Part shown: piece after piece, positions 22,818 to 26,291 of the stretch
Position numbering within the stretch: position 1 is the first letter of the stretch
How the letters are laid out: each line of letters starts with the position of its first letter
Assembly: GCA_002452745.1 (NCBI GenBank)
Contig: DKFC01000027.1
Location: 1-26,291, forward strand
Length of the DNA stretch: 26,291 nt
Direction: 5' to 3'
Origin: Firmicutes bacterium UBA6806
GTDB taxonomy: Bacteria > Bacillota > Clostridia > Peptostreptococcales > Acidaminobacteraceae
Made by a program: the position numbers and the translations under genes
The notes under the pieces: generated by a model
The model's database searches: none
What the model saw: only the letters and a program-made list of their open reading frames with translations
What the model was told of the DNA's origin: nothing

Positions 22818-23765
22818 AATGACTTGAATTATCTTGTCTATATCACCAACTTGTTGCTGACTATCCACTGCCAGCTTTCTGATCTCTGATGCCACTACTG
22901 AAAACCCACTGCCAAATTGACCACTTCTCGATGCCTCAATTGCCGCATTGAGACCAAGCAGATTGATTTGCTTCGAAATTTTTTCAATAACACGTATCAG
23001 GCTGTCCATTGTCTGCATTTTATCTTTAAAATCCAATACCTTTTGATTTGTTTCACTACTAATGCTCTTCAAATCTGTCGCCAGTTTTATATTTTCACTT
23101 AATACTTGCTCCGAATTATTAAGATGTTTTTGTAGCTGATGGAATTGTTCAACCACCCTCTCATTCTTTTCTCGTTCTAATAAGGCCTGTTTCTTTTTTA
23201 GTTCTACAAGTCGTCTTGCTTGTTCAATAGCTTCCTTAATTGCATCATCACCTGTGGTCAATGCAATCCCTTTCAGTCCCATGTTCTTCGCCGTTTCAAC
23301 TGCATTTCGTGATCCCACGATAGCCTGTATCTGATTGCGCTTTAAGTCTTCTATACGCGCAACGACATTTTTTTCATTATATGTGTTTTCAAAAAGTGTA
23401 ACACCTCCGATTCGAAATACTTGCTGACCAATTTTACTCTCTCCCTTCTCATAATTTAGAATACCGATTCTATCTATGCCCATTTTATGGCATTGTTCAA
23501 GTGATGCTAGATAATCCGTTGCAGAGGGAACTATTGTTACCACCTCTCCCAATAGATTTGACTCAATGGTTTGAGCTGTTCCCCCACGGCTGATAAATAC
23601 AGACGCCTTTTGAAATTCTGATAAATCTTTGGCAACGGACTGCATGTTGCTCACTATTATGGGCATATTTATGCCCAGTTTATTCATCACCTTATTTGCC
23701 TCTTGCCGCATCGTCTCACTCACTGCCACAAATACAATCTCATCTTCAACTGATCTTCTATTCAT
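22794..23765 (-). pseudogene. 5' part of a PrpR_N/methyl-accepting chemotaxis-type sensor gene, truncated by IS256
   Basis: 323 codons as it stands, the last seven coming from the insertion sequence. Residues 1 to about 185 look like a PrpR_N ligand-binding domain (VFISRGGTAQTIESNLLGEVVTIVPSATDY, QQVFRIGGVTLFENTYNE, IQAIVGSRNAVETAKNMGLKGIALTTGDDAIKEAIEQARRL). A coiled coil (about 185-240) leads into an MCP signalling tip with QINLLGLNAAIEASRSGQFGSGFSVVASEIRKLAVDS. There is no membrane helix, so it was a cytoplasmic chemotaxis sensor. Translation now stops inside the inverted repeat, removing about 50-70 residues of the returning helix of the four-helix bundle, so the product is probably non-functional. 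Confidence 0.85.
22818..22825. repeat. Right target-site duplication
   Basis: Second copy of AATGACTT, directly outside the right inverted repeat. Confidence 0.9.
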
Positions 23766-23924
23766 TCATAACCGCCTCTCTTTGCCATTTTACTCTGCTA
23801 TCAAATTTACTGCATTTCCGCTACACTCTTTATCATATCAATTTGCAGCTTTACTCGTAAAATGCCCATTTTGCCATGATTCCTATGATTTTAAACTCAT
23901 CTTAACCAAAATAGTGACTTGCAG

Positions 23925-23953
23925 TTGACCACTTACTCATTTCACCTTATAAT
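23925..23953 (+). promoter_or_regulatory. Promoter of the secreted copper-amine-oxidase-N-like gene
   Basis: TTGACC (23925-23930), exactly 17 bases, TATAAT (23948-23953): near-consensus sigma-70 type. Confidence 0.82.
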
Positions 23954-23974
23954 GGATTTAATAACATTATAAGG
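23945..23974. promoter_or_regulatory. Perfect 10-base inverted repeat over the -10 box
   Basis: CCTTATAATG (23945-23954) and CATTATAAGG (23965-23974) with a 10-base spacer, so the arms are two helical turns apart. The left arm contains the -10 box and the right arm lies just after the predicted start point. It looks like an operator for a dimeric repressor. Confidence 0.65.
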
Positions 23975-23991
23975 ATGGATAGGTAATTGAC

Positions 23992-24780
23992 ATGAAAAGA
24001 CTTCAAGGCTTTTTCCTTGGTTTCATAGTATCACTATTAGTTTTTAGTGGAATCCCAAACTTTGCTGACTCATTGAGCGTTGTGCTTAACTCAATCAACC
24101 TCCGAGTAAACGGAATTAACGTTACTGGAATCAATGAAGACATGTACCTCGAAAACGGTACGAGTATCCCATACAGCATTAATTACAATGGAAATATTTA
24201 TTTACCTCTGAAAAAAATCTCTGAGTTGCTTAATCAAACTGTAACTTGGGATGCCACCACCAAAACAGCAATCATAGGTGATAACGACACATTAAATAAT
24301 CAATCTCAATCAATCACTGATAATAGTCGTTCAAATCCCGCAAAACTCAACCAAACTGTCACTTATCAAACGTTAAACTTTGAAGGAAAAGACTTTACAT
24401 TGAAGATTACAATGACTGATTTGATTAGGGGACATGAGGCATGGCGTTTAATGGAAGATGCCGACCCGTTTAATCCACTTCCACCAGATGACATGGAATT
24501 GATTTTAGCTAAATTTAAAGTTGACGTAATCGACGCTACTGTTGTTGATACGCAATATGGCTTGTGGGACTTTGATTTTACGCTAGTTTCAACCGATGGA
24601 AAAGATTACAATTATTACACCGCTAAATCACCAGAACCACAACTTGAATCTAAACTTTATAAAGGTGCTTCCAATGAAGGATGGGTTGTATTTGGCGTAA
24701 ACAAAGATGATCCAAATCCACTTATTGTGTTTTCAAAAAATTATGATGGTACAGGCGGAAAATGGTTTTACGGATACTAG
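23992..24780 (+). CDS. Secreted protein with copper-amine-oxidase-N-like domain
   Basis: 262 residues. Signal peptide MKRLQGFFLGFIVSLLVFSG with likely cleavage near residue 26. Residues about 30-98 resemble the copper amine oxidase N-terminal (stalk) domain common in clostridial exported proteins: GNIYLPLKKISELLNQTVTWDATTKTAII. An Asn/Ser-rich linker follows (about 98-118). The C-terminal half (YQTLNFEGKDFTLKITMTDLIRG, then YGLWDFDFTLVSTDGKDYNYY, then GWVVFGVNKDDPNPLIVF) resembles DUF4352-type beta-sandwich domains. It has no lipobox. An AGG lies eight bases before the ATG. It probably works at the cell surface; the function is unknown. Confidence 0.72.
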   Translation: MKRLQGFFLGFIVSLLVFSGIPNFADSLSVVLNSINLRVNGINVTGINEDMYLENGTSIPYSINYNGNIYLPLKKISELLNQTVTWDATTKTAIIGDNDTLNNQSQSITDNSRSNPAKLNQTVTYQTLNFEGKDFTLKITMTDLIRGHEAWRLMEDADPFNPLPPDDMELILAKFKVDVIDATVVDTQYGLWDFDFTLVSTDGKDYNYYTAKSPEPQLESKLYKGASNEGWVVFGVNKDDPNPLIVFSKNYDGTGGKWFYGY

Positions 24781-24889
24781 GTATCATTTTTATTGGAAAC
24801 ACATGTCTAATTAAAAAAACAAGGAAAGCACGTGCCCTCTTCATATTCATCAGGCAAAGAGACTACAGTCATTGGTTTGAGGGGTTAAT

Positions 24890-25186
24890 ATGAATACAAA
24901 TAAAAATGAAGAACAAATAATTAGAAAATATGCTAAAATTCAGAAACTCAATTCTATTTGCATAGTGAGCAGTATAATCATATTGCCCTTTCTTGTTATA
25001 GCAATACTGTTAACAGAAGACAATGCACTCTTGGGGTTTATCTTTCAAAGGCTTTTGATAGTCTTTGTTGTATGCATGCTATATTTTTATTACGTCATAA
25101 GGCGGTGTCCGAATTGTCATCGTCTGTTCAGTCGTTATGTCATTAATCCAAAGAATTGTCCATTTTGCAAAGTCCGATTAAGATGA
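24890..25186 (+). CDS. Small membrane protein with C-terminal zinc ribbon
   Basis: 98 residues: a hydrophilic start (1-20), two membrane helices (about 23-42 and 47-70), then a zinc-ribbon-like CPNC (73-76) and CPFC (90-93) pair in the cytoplasmic tail. GAGGGG stands five bases before the ATG. It is 109 bases after the preceding gene on the same strand and may be co-transcribed, since no terminator was seen between. It resembles many short clostridial DUF proteins; no specific family recognised. Confidence 0.65.
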   Translation: MNTNKNEEQIIRKYAKIQKLNSICIVSSIIILPFLVIAILLTEDNALLGFIFQRLLIVFVVCMLYFYYVIRRCPNCHRLFSRYVINPKNCPFCKVRLR

Positions 25187-25746
25187 GAGGGTAAGTCAAC
25201 ACATGAGTTTCAAGCTATGTATGATGAAATAAAATTCAGTCAGCTACTCTATTTGATATAGTTTACAAAATGGGTGTCACATTAAATTCTGATTGTACAT
25301 ATTTAAACAGTCAAGTTATATATGATTATTCATATTTCCTCAAAAAAGTTTTGTGTATCGTAACTTCATATATTCAAATGCTAGTTTGTATAATATTCTT
25401 GACGATACTTCCATATCGGGAAATTAGCAAGAATGCTCCTTGCCTAACAATGCAGGCTAACTTTAAAAAGCCTACGACAAAAGATTGATTCTAATGCCGA
25501 AGGCTCTTTGATATGATGGACATTCATTAATTCTATAAAATGCAATTAAATGGTTGTTTAGAAATCAGATTCCATTTTCCTAATTTGTGGTAAGGTTCAA
25601 AAAACATTATCCTAACCCATTATATCAAATTAGTTTTTTCTTGCCTTGATTACAAATATCAATCAAAACTAGTAAGATTTAATTCTGTGGTTTTCATAGA
25701 TTTTGCCGTTCGCGAAAACCTATCTACAACATGTAGATTTAAATCA
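25187..25746. other. 560-base AT-rich intergenic stretch
   Basis: No frame with a ribosome site. A possible hairpin AGCCT-A-CGAC / GCCG-A-AGGCT (25469-25505) has a T-run on the minus strand and a weaker one on the plus strand; it could terminate transcripts from either side. Otherwise I see nothing. Confidence 0.45.
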
Positions 25747-26291
25747 TCAAATTCCCTTTCCATCACCAAGCAAAATGTGCTTTATATTCTCATTAATTTC
25801 ACCTATCGACAACCCTTGTTGAACGAGTGGTTGAATGACTTCCCGACTTTCCCTTGTATGTGGAAGTTCTGATACTAATCTATTTGCTTTATCAATGTTT
25901 CCAGCTTTCAAGTATAAAAAACACAAAGTTGCACGCATAGTAGATTTCTGCTTTTCATTGATGGAAATAGGTAATCCTCTTTCCATAAGTTCGATCGCCT
26001 CATCTGTATTTTCTTTTAGTGCAAGCGTACTTGCAAGCCCTAAAATCATCCCAGGTTTATTGGGATAAATCAAGAGTGCATCACGATATGTTTTTTCAGC
26101 CGAATCATAATCTCCTTTTCTTTGATATTCAATAGCTTTTTTATGAATGTTAAACCGTGTTTTTTCAGCCCGAATTGCATCCATCCCTATTAACAAATCA
26201 ATACTTGTTTCAAAAATATTCGCTAGTGCAGGTAAAAGCGTTATATCTGGATACGACTCGCCACGTTATAATGAACCCAAGGATTTAGACA
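25747..26291 (-). pseudogene. XRE-type regulator with TPR repeats, apparently broken in the HTH and cut by the window edge
   Basis: The frame up to the stop at 25747 encodes a TPR-like helical protein: KAIEYQRKGDYDSAEKTYRDALLIYPN, LGLASTLALKENTDEAIELMERGLP, LCFLYLKAGNIDKANRLVSELP. Upstream of 26196 the same frame reads RGESYPDITLLPALANIF then ETSIDLLIGMD, the end of a clostridial XRE HTH domain. Just before RGESYP there is a TAA (26266-26268) where family members usually have Glu after Trp, and before that SKSLGSL matches the HTH again. So it is either a nonsense-mutated gene or a TPR fragment started internally at TTG 26196. The 5' end lies outside the window. Confidence 0.6.

Noticed and set aside
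25270..25488. 72-codon plus-strand frame
   Set aside because: No ribosome site, composition of translated AT-rich spacer, and its end overlaps the possible terminator hairpin.
1..26291. CRISPR arrays, tRNA or rRNA genes, prophage or toxin-antitoxin modules
   Set aside because: No regularly spaced repeats with unique spacers, no cloverleaf or rRNA sequence, and no phage structural or toxin genes recognised. The only mobile element seen is the IS256 copy.

Overview
The window reads as a piece of the chromosome of a low-GC, anaerobic Firmicute, most likely a clostridial amino-acid or organic-acid fermenter. Grounds: AT-rich DNA with strong GGAGG ribosome sites, an Mrp/Mbh-type membrane antiporter cluster, a sigma-54 activator of the AcoR kind, an EFR1-type flavodoxin/ferredoxin, an archaeal-type peroxiredoxin and UPF0261/TIM-barrel genes. 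I cannot name the species.

Layout. (1) 96-7612, minus strand: a tightly packed ten-gene operon for an Mrp-family cation/proton antiporter (E, F, G, Mbh D-like, Mbh E-like, B, C and three large antiporter-like subunits). A near-consensus -24/-12 sigma-54 promoter lies just before it. (2) 7927-9948, minus: the sigma-54 activator (GAF-PAS-AAA+-Fis) that probably drives it, with candidate enhancer repeats between. (3) 10226-10885, plus: a peroxiredoxin under a PerR/Fur-like 7-1-7 palindrome. (4) 10994-15039, minus: an apparent four-gene unit of a TetR repressor, a TIM-barrel domain fused to an AraC DNA-binding domain, a Tm-1-like (UPF0261) protein and a free TIM-barrel paralogue. A divergent EFR1 flavoprotein (15203-16006, plus) shares an operator-rich intergenic region with it. 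(5) 16208-19390, minus: a lipoprotein, then a short AraC regulator paired with a papain-fold-like protein. (6) 19613-21100, plus: a small orphan protein and a membrane-anchored protein with two internal repeats. (7) 21452-22817: a complete IS256-family element with 8-bp target duplications. It has split a minus-strand PrpR_N/methyl-accepting sensor gene whose two halves can be rejoined in frame on paper. (8) 23992-25186, plus: a secreted copper-amine-oxidase-N-like protein and a zinc-ribbon membrane protein. (9) The right edge holds an XRE/TPR regulator, apparently broken by a stop codon in its HTH.

How the parts may work together: the left third looks like a sigma-54-switched ion-energetics module. 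The middle is a metabolite-sensing module in which the same TIM-barrel fold occurs both as a free protein and as the sensor half of its own putative AraC regulator, next to the other half of the plant Tm-1 architecture. That module and the sigma-54/Mrp pairing are the two most interesting things here. The right third is accessory DNA with an insertion sequence and at least one, probably two, broken genes.
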